Shown here: positions 34,812-43,078 of the stretch, piece after piece
Layout of the letters: each line of letters starts with the position of its first letter
Position numbering within the stretch: the stretch's first letter is position 1
Source of the DNA: Candidatus Jettenia sp. AMX2
Lineage (GTDB): Bacteria > Planctomycetota > Brocadiia > Brocadiales > Brocadiaceae
NCBI GenBank assembly: GCA_030583665.1
Contig: CP129469.1
Span: 1,913,043-1,977,042, forward strand
Direction of reading: 5' to 3'
Length of the DNA stretch: 64,000 nucleotides
The notes under the pieces: generated by a model
Database searches by the model: none
Told to the model about the DNA's origin: nothing
The model's input: only the letters and a program-made list of their open reading frames with translations
Translations under genes and position numbers: made by a program

Positions 34812-37424
34812 ATGGCAAAGAAGAAGTCTGAGAAAAAACCGATTGAGCAATATGAGCATAAAGGGAAGGAACGCATAAATAATCCACCGGTTGGACTCGT
34901 TACACCTGAAACAGATAAAGAAACAGGAAAGAAAAAATACTCTTACGATCCACATATCGACCCTGCCCTCCAGTTTGATTCACAACGCAGCCAAATAGAG
35001 AAGATCATTAATAATGGTCTGAATGCTGAAACCCTTGAAGAGGCAAAGGCTGCATTACACGAATTAAACAAACGCCAGGCGCCTTACCTCAATTGGGCAG
35101 GCAAGGCAGAGCATACCTCTTTTGAAATTCCAACAGTATCCCTCCATGTCCATGAACGTATCGACCCTCGCACCATTATCGAAACTGTACGCAAACGCAA
35201 TGGGCAATCGTATGTGCAGCTATCCCTCTTTAAAACAAAAGAAGAAAATCCACCCCTGCGTGAGGCTATAGAATTTTATAAGCACAAACACAACTGGACT
35301 AACAGATTGATCGCGGGTGATTCCCTGCTGGTCATGAATTCATTGGTTGAAAAAGAAGGGCTTTCAGGAAAAGTCCAGATGATTTACTTTGATCCGCCTT
35401 ATGGGATTAAATATGGTTCCAATTTCCAACCATTCGTAAATAAGCGGGATGTGAAGGATGGAAAGGATGAGGATCTAACTCAGGAACCTGAGATGATTAA
35501 GGCATTCAAGGATACATGGGAGCTTGGAATTCATTCATATCTAGCGTACCTACGAGATAGATTACTATTAGCACGAGAACTTCTGAATGAAAGTGGAAGT
35601 ATTTTTGTACAAATTTCAGATGAAAATGTGCATTTGGTTAGGTGTTTAATGGATGAAGTGTTTGGGAAGGAGAATTTTATAAGCTTGATTGTCCTTAAAA
35701 AATCAGGAACAACTCCATCAAATCAGATTGCCAATGTAAGTGATTATCTTATATGGTATGCAAAGTCAAGAGAGTTGGTGAAGTTTAGGCGGTTATTTTG
35801 GGAAAAGAATTTAGATGTATACTCAAAAAAAGATGAGAATGAAGAAGCATTTTTTTATGCAGATTTGCAGTCTGCTGGAGAGACTAAAACAGACCAAAAA
35901 TTTACTTTTGGAGGGAAAGAATACCTACCAAGGTTAGGCTATCATTGGTCTACAAGTGTTGAAGGGCTGGAACGATTATCAAAAGCAAGGAGGATTCATC
36001 TCGTCGGTAACAATTTAAGATACAAACGATACTTAAAAGATTTTCCTTTAACAGAAATAACACATATTTGGGATGATCTCTCAGGCGTGACAGGTAATAT
36101 TTATGTCGTGCAAACACCAAATCGAATTGTAGAACGTTGTATCCTCATAACTACCGATCCCGGCGATCTCGTCTTTGATCCCACCTGCGGCTCAGGCACC
36201 ACCGCCTATATTGCCGAACAATGGGGCAGACGATGGATTACCTGCGATACTTCACGTGTAGCAATTACCCTCGCTAAACAACGCCTGATGACGGCCCTTT
36301 TTGATTACTACGAACTTGCCCATCCGGATGAAGGTGTGGGAAGTGGTTTTCGGTACAAGACCGTCCCACATATTACCTTAAAATCTATAGCCAATAATGA
36401 ACCACCTGCACAGGAGACGCTCTATGATCAGCCGCTTTTGGATAAATCCAGGGCAAGGGTAACAGGCCCCTTCACGGTAGAGGCCGTTCCTGCCTCAACT
36501 GTAAAACCTTTATCTGATATCGATACTGCAGGGGCAGGTTTCAAACCTGTCCCCGCAGAAGACATTGCACGTTCCGGTGAAACACTGCGTCAGGCAGAAT
36601 GGCGTGATGAACTTCTAAAATGTGGCATCCGGGGAAAGAATAATCAGAAAATCCTCTTTTCACGGGTAGAACCATTACCCGGCACACGATGGCTGCATGC
36701 AGAGGCTGAGACCAAACCTAACGATCTTGGTGCGGATACCGTTCGTGACCCTGACATACTGGACGAACAATCACAACGCGTCGTCATCTCCTTTGGTTCA
36801 GAATATGCCCCGTTGGAACAGCGGCAAGTATCACTTGCCATAGAAGAGGCCCAAAGACTCGTTCCCAAACCCGGTATCATCGTTTTTGCCTCATTTCAGT
36901 TTGACCCTGAGGCTGCAAAGGATATTGATGAAACCAACTGGCCCGGTACTACCTTACTAAAAGTACAGATGAATACTGATCTCCTTACCGATGATCTTAA
37001 GAAGAAACGCGCAAGTAATGAAAGCTTCTGGCTCATCGGTCAACCCGATGTAAAGTTGGTGAAGATGAAAGAAGGAAAGGATAAAGGTAAATACCTTGTT
37101 GAAGTTCATGGGTTTGATTACTACAATACCAAGACAGGTATCATTGAGTCGGGTGGTACGGAAAGGATTGCTTTATGGATGCTGGATACAGACTATGATG
37201 GCAGGAGCCTTTTCCCGCGACAGGTCTTTTTTCCCATGTCCGGTGAAAAAGACGGCTGGTCACGGTTGGCGAAGAATTTAAAGGCAGAGATTGATGAAGG
37301 ACTTATCGAGGCTTACAGAGGTACTATCTCACTGCCATTCGAGTCAGATAAATACAAGCGTATTGCGGTAAAGATCGTGGATGATAGAGGAATTGAAAGT
37401 TTAAAGGTTATGGAAATCGTATGA
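34812..37424 (+). CDS. Type III-like DNA methyltransferase (N6-adenine)
   Basis: An 870-residue modification subunit. DPPYGIKYGSNFQPF at residues 194-208 is the catalytic motif IV and FDPTCGSGTTAYIAEQWGRR near residue 455 the SAM-binding motif I, the beta-class order. DPPY points to N6-methyladenine. About 390 residues follow, including FGSEYAPLEQRQVSLAIEEA and LLKVQMNTDLLTDDLKKKR, typical for the long methyltransferases paired with a helicase-nuclease of the BPTD_3080 type. That partner is 1.1 kb downstream, after an inserted transposase unit. It looks intact. Confidence 0.87.
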   Translation: MAKKKSEKKPIEQYEHKGKERINNPPVGLVTPETDKETGKKKYSYDPHIDPALQFDSQRSQIEKIINNGLNAETLEEAKAALHELNKRQAPYLNWAGKAEHTSFEIPTVSLHVHERIDPRTIIETVRKRNGQSYVQLSLFKTKEENPPLREAIEFYKHKHNWTNRLIAGDSLLVMNSLVEKEGLSGKVQMIYFDPPYGIKYGSNFQPFVNKRDVKDGKDEDLTQEPEMIKAFKDTWELGIHSYLAYLRDRLLLARELLNESGSIFVQISDENVHLVRCLMDEVFGKENFISLIVLKKSGTTPSNQIANVSDYLIWYAKSRELVKFRRLFWEKNLDVYSKKDENEEAFFYADLQSAGETKTDQKFTFGGKEYLPRLGYHWSTSVEGLERLSKARRIHLVGNNLRYKRYLKDFPLTEITHIWDDLSGVTGNIYVVQTPNRIVERCILITTDPGDLVFDPTCGSGTTAYIAEQWGRRWITCDTSRVAITLAKQRLMTALFDYYELAHPDEGVGSGFRYKTVPHITLKSIANNEPPAQETLYDQPLLDKSRARVTGPFTVEAVPASTVKPLSDIDTAGAGFKPVPAEDIARSGETLRQAEWRDELLKCGIRGKNNQKILFSRVEPLPGTRWLHAEAETKPNDLGADTVRDPDILDEQSQRVVISFGSEYAPLEQRQVSLAIEEAQRLVPKPGIIVFASFQFDPEAAKDIDETNWPGTTLLKVQMNTDLLTDDLKKKRASNESFWLIGQPDVKLVKMKEGKDKGKYLVEVHGFDYYNTKTGIIESGGTERIALWMLDTDYDGRSLFPRQVFFPMSGEKDGWSRLAKNLKAEIDEGLIEAYRGTISLPFESDKYKRIAVKIVDDRGIESLKVMEIV

Positions 37425-37446
37425 TAAAACATGAGAAATGCCATTC

Positions 37447-37513
37447 CTCTCGTTCCTCTCGTTCCAACGCTCTGCGTTGGAACGAACCACCAGACGCTCA
37501 GCGTCTTACACCA
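37447..37513. repeat. REP palindromes upstream of the REP-associated transposase
   Basis: CGTTCCAACGCTCTGCGTTG, GAACG (37460-37484) and AGACGCTCAGCGTCT (37492-37506) are two hairpins. The same two sequences in the reverse order and orientation follow the transposase gene (GACGCGGAGCGTC, then CGTTCCAACGCAGAGCG). The gene is thus bracketed by inverted REP units. Confidence 0.8.
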
Positions 37514-37525
37514 GGTATCTGAAAC

Positions 37526-38062
37526 ATGAGAAACCGATATAAACATTTTCATGATCATAGCCCTTACTTTGCAACCTGTACCATTGTAAATTGGATCCCG
37601 ATCTTTACCTCACCCTACAGGTTTGAAATAGCTATAGAAAGCCTTCGTTTTCTCAGAAATGATGGATTATTCAAACTCTATGCATACGTCATCCTTGAAA
37701 ATCATGTCCACATGATAGCTGCATCAGAAGAACTTAGCAAAGACATTGGACGATTTAAATCTTATACGGCAAGAAAGATCATTGATTCCGCCATGTCGGA
37801 AAAAAACACATGGCTGCTGAGTCAGCTTAAAGAAGAGAAGAAAAATTTTAAATGTGACAGAACACACCAATTATGGCAGGAAGGATTTCATCCGCAGCAA
37901 ATACAATCTGAAGCGATGATGCGGCAGAAAATAGAGTATATTCATTACAACCCGGTAAGAAGAGGCTATGTCGATGACCCTGCCAGTTGGATTTATTCAA
38001 GTGCAAGGAATTTTATGAGCAATGATAATTCAATACTGGAGTTAGATCCCATTATTTGGTAG
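37526..38062 (+). CDS. REP-associated tyrosine transposase (RAYT)
   Basis: A 178-residue IS200-like Y1 nuclease. The metal-binding HxH is in LENHVHMIAAS near residue 68, and the Tyr nucleophile is probably in RFKSYTARKII. The end, IEYIHYNPVRRGYVDDPASW, is typical of RAYT. Such enzymes cut single-stranded REP hairpins and are held to spread or maintain them. It lies between two genes of a restriction-modification operon. It appears intact, and its 3' end is repeated in tandem behind it. Confidence 0.88.
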   Translation: MRNRYKHFHDHSPYFATCTIVNWIPIFTSPYRFEIAIESLRFLRNDGLFKLYAYVILENHVHMIAASEELSKDIGRFKSYTARKIIDSAMSEKNTWLLSQLKEEKKNFKCDRTHQLWQEGFHPQQIQSEAMMRQKIEYIHYNPVRRGYVDDPASWIYSSARNFMSNDNSILELDPIIW

Positions 38063-38470
38063 ATATGACGCGGAGCGTCTCATGGTGCATTCCAACGCAG
38101 AGCGGTGGAACGAGAAAACCCGGTGAGAAGGGGCTATGTCGATGACCCTGCCAGTTGGATTTATTCAAGCGCAAGGAATTTTATGAACAATGATAATTCA
38201 ATACTGGAGTTGGATCACATTATATGGTAGATATGACGCGGAGCGTCTCATGGTGCGTTCCAACGCAGAGCATTGGAACGAGGAAAGACCCGGTAAGAAG
38301 AGGCTATGTCGATGACCCTGCCAGTTGGATTTATTCAAGTGCAAGGAATTTTATGAACAATGATAATTCAATACTGGAGTTGGATCACATTATGTGGTAG
38401 ATATGACGCGGAGCGTCTCATGGTGCGTTCCAACGCAGAGCGTTGGAACGAGGAACGAGGAACGAGGAAA
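37947..38470 (+). repeat. Threefold tandem repeat of the RAYT 3' end plus REP
   Basis: Three units of about 170 bp start at about 37949, 38117 and 38288. Each has AACCCGGT-like text, the coding sequence of RGYVDDPASWIYSSARNFM to the stop, then ATATGACGCGGAGCGTCTCA and CGTTCCAACGCAGAGC. Unit 1 is the true gene end; units 2 and 3 are copies differing at a few bases (ATTATTTGG, ATTATATGG, ATTATGTGG). Units 2 and 3 share GAACAATGATAATTC and GTTGGATCACATT against unit 1, so they arose from each other. Confidence 0.9.
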
Positions 38471-38510
38471 CGTGGAGCGTTGGAACGAGGAATAGGCCAG
38501 AGAAAGATAA

Positions 38511-41300
38511 ATGAAACATACCATCGATCAGCTCATCATCAACTCCCCCTACGAAGAGCCAAGACACTATTGGAGCTATGACCGTGAGACCCGCTCCTTC
38601 TCACAAAAAGAGGGCAGACGCCCTGCAGGCTACGTAATTGCCTCAGAGAATTCAAGATCATTCGATGACCCCGGTATTTTTATCGAACTACCGTTGGTAA
38701 ATAAAATACGGTTACGGGTAAATGCATGGCGCGAATCCGGCTATCCTGGCGTTACCGGTATTACCAAACGCTTGCTTGAACATTGGTATAATCCGGAGGA
38801 ACGGGAATACCTGCGTTTCTTCTTCTGTCAGTTAGAGGCAATAGAAACACTCATCTGGCTTGTCGAGGCACCTGAAGCAGAAAAGGTTGGTATAGAAATC
38901 CCATCAGATGGTGGATTTTTTAAGCGTTTTTGTTCAAAAATGGCAACTGGCTCAGGCAAAACCATTGTTATGGCAATGCTTATCGCCTGGCAGGTTTTAA
39001 ATAAGGTCACGTATCCCCATGATACCCGATTCTCCAGACATATCTTCGTTGTTGCTCCGGGGCTTACCGTAAAAAACCGTATTCAGGTATTAATACCTGC
39101 ATTTCAGGGAAACTATTACGAAGAATTCAATATCGTTCCTTCAGCCCTTCTGGAAAAATTGCATCAGGGAAAGGTGCTCATTCATAACTGGCATAAATTA
39201 AACTGGGAAACGGAAGAAAGGATCGCCAAAAAGAAAGGTGTAGATAAACGGGGCGCAAAAAGCAACGAGGCCTATGTACGCGATGTATTGGGTGAAATGG
39301 CAAATGCCCGTAACATTATTATCATGAATGATGAAGCTCATCATGCCTGGCGTGTACCGGCGGAATCAAAGATTAAAGGTGTTAAAAAGGAAGATATTGA
39401 AGAGGCCACAAAATGGATTGGTGGTCTGGACAGGATTCACAGGGCAAGAGGCATACTTGCCTGTTATGATTTCTCAGCTACGCCGTTTGCACCGTCAGGT
39501 AAGAAAAGTTCGGAAGAGGCATTGTTTGGCTGGATTGTCAGCGACTTTGGACTCAATGATGCCATAGAATCAGGATTGGTAAAAACCCCACGCGTTGTTA
39601 TCCGGGACGATGGTGTGCCCGATGCAAGGACGTATAAATCGAAACTTTACCATATCTATGAATGGGTTAAAGACGATTTGAATCGTAAGGCGGAAGAATA
39701 TGAGACCCTGCCCGATCTGGTAATCAATGGCTATTATCTCTTAGGAAAGGATTGGTTAGAGACGGCAAAGGCCTGGCAAGAGGCTAAATTTAAAACGATC
39801 CCTGTTATGATCTCCGTTGCAAACCGTACAGAAACCGCAGCCCGGATTAAGTATGCATTTGACCATAAAAAAATCAGGATAGACGAGCTCTGTATCCCGG
39901 AACAAATACTCCACATCGATTCAAAGGTCCTCGAGATGGCAGAATCGCAAGAGGAAGCCGAAGCATTTGACGAGAGTACAACTACAGAAGAAGACCAGAA
40001 TACTGAACCCTCACACAAACTCTCAAAGAAAAAACAGGCAGAGGTGCTTCGTCAGATGGTTGATACTATTAGTCAGGCAGGAAAACCCGGCGAAAGAATT
40101 CAGAAAGTAATCTCGGTAGGTATGCTTTCTGAAGGCTGGGATGCAAAGACGGTTACCCACATCATGGGACTTCGGGCGTTTTCCAGTCAATTACTGTGTG
40201 AACAGGTTGTGGGTCGGGGCCTCAGAAGGACATCCTACGAGATCAATCCAAAGACAGGGTTATTCGATGCTGAATATGTAAACATCTTTGGAGTGCCATT
40301 TACCTTCTTACCCCATGAATCTGAAGATGGTCCGCCACCGCCTCCGCCACCTCCAAAGACACGGATAGAGCCAGTGAAAGAGAAGCGGCAGTACGGAATA
40401 AGCTGGCCCAACATTATCCGTATTGATCATATATATAAACCTGAATTAAAACTTGATATGGACCCGGTTAAGGTACTTGAGTTACATGCAAGTGACACAA
40501 AAATGTTGGCAGAACTTGCCCCTGTCGTAGAGGGTAAACCGGATATTACCAAAATTTCCTCAATCGCCCTTGAAGACTTAGGGAGAAAATTCAGGATGCA
40601 AAGGATTGTGTTTGAAACTGCAGGGGATATCTTTGATCAAATGAAACCGAACTGGAAGGGCAACAAAGAGTATTTACTTGCTCAATTGATTCGATTAGTA
40701 GAAGAGTTTATTGCATCCGGTAAGATCCATATTTCTCCACCACTCTTTTATCAGGATGAGGTAAGGCGCCGTCTGCTCATAACCCTTAATATGAGTAAAC
40801 TCGTACAGCATATCTGGGAAGCCATTCGTTTTGAAAATACGGAATCCGTTGTCCCTGTATTTGACAGCGACCACCCTATCCGTTCAACAGGAGACATGCA
40901 GACCTGGTATACAGGCAAGCCGTGTGAGTACACGAAAAAGTCGCATATCAACTTTTGTGTCTTTGACAGTACATGGGAATCAACAGAAGCCTTCGAACTC
41001 GATAACAATCCTCATGTTGAGGCATGGGTAAAGAATGATCACCTTGGATTTGAAATCTTCTATATTTTTGAGGGGATTGTCCGGAAATATCGCCCTGATT
41101 TCATCATAAAACTCAGAACAAACGATTTTCTCATACTCGAAGTCAAAGGGCAGGACACCAGGAGAGACAAGACCAAACGTGAGTTCCTGAACGAATGGAT
41201 AAAAGCGGTTAACGAACATAGCGGTTTTGGAAAGTGGCAATGGGGTGTATCTAAAGATCCGGGTGATATTAAGAATATTATAGAAAGAGCAGTCACTTAA
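38511..41300 (+). CDS. Type III-like restriction subunit (DEAD-family helicase plus nuclease)
   Basis: A 929-residue protein of the BPTD_3080 restriction endonuclease type. Walker A is MATGSGKT (144-151), Walker B is IIMNDEAHHAWR near residue 270, and the second RecA domain has SVGMLSEGWDAKTVTHIMGL and LCEQVVGRGLRR. A run of eight prolines (about residue 615) links to the C-terminal part. The nuclease is in RKYRPDFIIKL and FLILEVKGQD, a PD-(D/E)XK core near residue 870. It should translocate along DNA and cleave unmethylated sites. Co-transcription with the methyltransferase gene now runs through about 1 kb of repeats. Confidence 0.87.
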   Translation: MKHTIDQLIINSPYEEPRHYWSYDRETRSFSQKEGRRPAGYVIASENSRSFDDPGIFIELPLVNKIRLRVNAWRESGYPGVTGITKRLLEHWYNPEEREYLRFFFCQLEAIETLIWLVEAPEAEKVGIEIPSDGGFFKRFCSKMATGSGKTIVMAMLIAWQVLNKVTYPHDTRFSRHIFVVAPGLTVKNRIQVLIPAFQGNYYEEFNIVPSALLEKLHQGKVLIHNWHKLNWETEERIAKKKGVDKRGAKSNEAYVRDVLGEMANARNIIIMNDEAHHAWRVPAESKIKGVKKEDIEEATKWIGGLDRIHRARGILACYDFSATPFAPSGKKSSEEALFGWIVSDFGLNDAIESGLVKTPRVVIRDDGVPDARTYKSKLYHIYEWVKDDLNRKAEEYETLPDLVINGYYLLGKDWLETAKAWQEAKFKTIPVMISVANRTETAARIKYAFDHKKIRIDELCIPEQILHIDSKVLEMAESQEEAEAFDESTTTEEDQNTEPSHKLSKKKQAEVLRQMVDTISQAGKPGERIQKVISVGMLSEGWDAKTVTHIMGLRAFSSQLLCEQVVGRGLRRTSYEINPKTGLFDAEYVNIFGVPFTFLPHESEDGPPPPPPPPKTRIEPVKEKRQYGISWPNIIRIDHIYKPELKLDMDPVKVLELHASDTKMLAELAPVVEGKPDITKISSIALEDLGRKFRMQRIVFETAGDIFDQMKPNWKGNKEYLLAQLIRLVEEFIASGKIHISPPLFYQDEVRRRLLITLNMSKLVQHIWEAIRFENTESVVPVFDSDHPIRSTGDMQTWYTGKPCEYTKKSHINFCVFDSTWESTEAFELDNNPHVEAWVKNDHLGFEIFYIFEGIVRKYRPDFIIKLRTNDFLILEVKGQDTRRDKTKREFLNEWIKAVNEHSGFGKWQWGVSKDPGDIKNIIERAVT

Positions 41301-41408
41301 GGATTAAGATGCAGTCCTCGCACCTTTCGCGTGCCTTTCCATTATTTTCCTGCATTATTTCGACCTGTGATTGTGCAGTAATCCTTCTCAAATGGTTAGG
41401 CGTTCCTA

Positions 41409-42341
41409 CTAAACGGAGTACCCCTTCTTGCTTGTGATCCGTCCGCTTGACGTTCCCTCTGCCCATGCCGAGTACTGTTTTGGAGGCGTGCTCTTTGGCA
41501 CGGACAACTCTTGTTGATACGTCCCGTCCGATCGAGCATTGGCAGAGGATTCCGTCGTGACACCCTCGGAAGTGGTCTTGATCACGATAGCCTCGTTTGA
41601 CTTGAAGCCGCCCCCAGAGACCCGCCGAATCGCAAACGACTGAGAAAAGCCGGAGAGGTCGATCTCAACGTGAATCGTGGCAAGAGACTGTGACGAACTC
41701 CCCCCGCCGGCGTGGGCATGAGTAGCGAGTTGATGCCTCAATGAAATAACTTCCTGCTCCAGTCGGGCAATCCGTTGAAGCCATAGCTGAATACTGACTC
41801 CTTGGATAGTCAGGTTGCCTGTTATTTCAACATTGCCTTCAAATAATCCGCCGAGCCGTCCCCCTTTACCATGCACACCGATACCCGTTTGGCTGCTGCC
41901 GTAAACACCAGCATCACTGGTGCTGTTGCCTTCGACCCCCGTGGCGTTTTTGGCAACGCCAACAACGCCACGTCCTTTCTCGCTGTTGCCAAACACGCCA
42001 TCAGCACTCGTGCTAATACCATGGACGCCGATTCCGCTATCACTAATCCCGCCAACGGCGGTTGATGTTTTGCTTCCTCCAAATACACCGGTGCCGTTTT
42101 CTGCATCTCCCCGAACACCAGGACCGGCTTTGCTCACACCATGAACTCCAATTCCACTGCCACTCATGCCGCCGACGCCACTTGAACTTTGACTGCCACC
42201 CCATACACCAACACCGCTTGTAGATGTGCCTATGACTCCAGACCCGCTTTTGCTGGTGCCGCGAACGCCAATACCAGCAGCATTCTCCCCAGATACGGCT
42301 GGAGTGTTAGTATCTGCACTTGTGCCGATTACGTTAGACAT
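41409..42341 (-). CDS. Gly-Val-rich repeat protein with coiled coil and C-terminal domain
   Basis: A 310-residue protein. Residues 15-155 are about ten repeats of 15 residues of the form GxGVxGxSxSGxGVxG, for example GIGVHGVSKAGPGVRGDAEN and GIGVHGISTSADGVFGNSEK. A short segment with LFEGNVEITGNLTIQGVSIQ follows, as in phage tail-fibre or adhesin stems, then a coiled coil (LQRIARLEQEVISLRHQLAT). The end (from about 210) looks like a beta-sandwich (IHVEIDLSGFSQSFAIRRVS). There is no signal peptide. The gene lies between attC-like sequences, is GC-rich, and is of unknown function. Confidence 0.65.
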   Translation of the reverse strand: MSNVIGTSADTNTPAVSGENAAGIGVRGTSKSGSGVIGTSTSGVGVWGGSQSSSGVGGMSGSGIGVHGVSKAGPGVRGDAENGTGVFGGSKTSTAVGGISDSGIGVHGISTSADGVFGNSEKGRGVVGVAKNATGVEGNSTSDAGVYGSSQTGIGVHGKGGRLGGLFEGNVEITGNLTIQGVSIQLWLQRIARLEQEVISLRHQLATHAHAGGGSSSQSLATIHVEIDLSGFSQSFAIRRVSGGGFKSNEAIVIKTTSEGVTTESSANARSDGTYQQELSVPKSTPPKQYSAWAEGTSSGRITSKKGYSV

Positions 42342-42387
42342 TTGGAATCCTCCTTCATTTTAGTTAATTGAGGCGTTAAAGTTTGCA

Positions 42388-42447
42388 CTCTAACACGGAA
42401 TTAACCGGGCGCGGCTGTTTGCGCTCCGGTTGAGTGATTTGTTGTGC
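42388..42447 (-). other. Integron attC-like site, 60 bp
   Basis: On the minus strand it runs from GCACAAC to GTTAGAG. AACCGGAGCGC pairs with GCGCCCGGTT leaving one A unpaired. The flanks AAATCACTCAACCGG and GGTTAATTCCGTGTTAG follow the pattern of classical attC sites. It lies 39 bp after the HEPN-like gene stop and 46 bp before the start of the repeat-protein gene, in the same direction. Confidence 0.68.
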
Positions 42448-42486
42448 CATTATTTGTTTAGGACACAATTTTCGTCTTTGCACGTT

Positions 42487-42831
42487 TTACTTTTTTAAGC
42501 TACGAAGCAGTCCATACCGGATATCCAAAACCCGTTGGTGGATCTCCGAGGCACGTTCTGCAATATCCTTCAATTTTAGCGTTGCTTCCGACATGTGAAC
42601 ACTATCTTCCAGCTCTCCAATTGTGAACAATAACGACCGGTGAGCGACATGATTCCGTTCCTTCGTAATCTTCCGTAAATCGCTCTGCAGCACTGAATCG
42701 TCATTAATCTTTGCAAATGCATTTACAAGCGGTCCAAGTGGAAGATTGCTGATGTCTTCAGTCTCGTATTTTAATGGAAAATGGGCCGGCATCTGAATAC
42801 TGGCAATTTCCATTGCCGACAGAAGACACAT
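42487..42831 (-). CDS. HEPN-like small protein
   Basis: A helical protein of 114 residues. KERNHVAHRSLL includes Arg-x4-His, the catalytic pattern of HEPN ribonucleases, in the middle of the chain. LPLGPLVNAFAKI and LKLKDIAERASEIHQRVLDI are amphipathic helices. It may begin at a second ATG at 42813. The gene start is next to a palindromic repeat at 42843, so a truncated N-terminus is possible. It could be a lone toxin or part of an abortive-infection gene. The family call is mine and unproven. Confidence 0.45.
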   Translation of the reverse strand: MCLLSAMEIASIQMPAHFPLKYETEDISNLPLGPLVNAFAKINDDSVLQSDLRKITKERNHVAHRSLLFTIGELEDSVHMSEATLKLKDIAERASEIHQRVLDIRYGLLRSLKK

Positions 42832-42837
42832 TTTCAG

Positions 42838-42872
42838 TTTTATTTTGGTGGGCAGTGCCCGCCTTACACTTT
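42838..42872. repeat. Palindromic dispersed repeat
   Basis: TTTTATTTTGGTGGGCAGTG, CCCGCCTTACAC is the same element as at 40-77 and 3488-3622, including the A/T-rich flank. Confidence 0.6.
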
Positions 42873-42929
42873 TGACTACAGCAGGGGAAAAAGAAATGTA
42901 TCAACGGCATGAAACTCTTATAAAAACAA

Positions 42930-43002
42930 AGCCCGCGATCGGAGTCGAACCGACAACCTCATCATTACGAATGACGTGCTCCGCCAGTTGAGCTACGCGG
43001 GC
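42930..43002 (-). tRNA. tRNA-Thr (anticodon CGU)
   Basis: The cloverleaf reads GCCCGCG at the acceptor 5' end, TAGCTCAACTGGCGGAGCA in the D arm, CGTCA-TTCGTAA-TGATG as anticodon stem and loop, TCGGTTCGACTCCGA in the T arm and CGCGGGC. The anticodon CGT reads ACG. CCA is not encoded. Confidence 0.92.
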
Positions 43003-43026
43003 TAAAGTGCAATACATGAACACTAA

Positions 43027-43054
43027 ATTATATGAAAATTTTTTTTATTTACAA
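43027..43054 (-). promoter_or_regulatory. Promoter of tRNA-Thr
   Basis: TTGTAA (43049-43054) and TATAAT (43027-43032) on the minus strand with a 16-bp spacer, about 25 bp upstream of the tRNA. Confidence 0.6.
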
Positions 43055-43078
43055 TAGTTATTTGGTTCTTTCATCCAT

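Noticed and set aside
37947-38470. Direct repeats of about 170 bp as a possible CRISPR array
   Set aside because: The repeat units abut without spacers and contain the coding end of the transposase plus REP hairpins.
34812-41300. BREX or DISARM defence system
   Set aside because: Only a methyltransferase and a helicase-nuclease are present; the marker genes of those systems (for example pglZ, brxC, drmB) are absent from the window.
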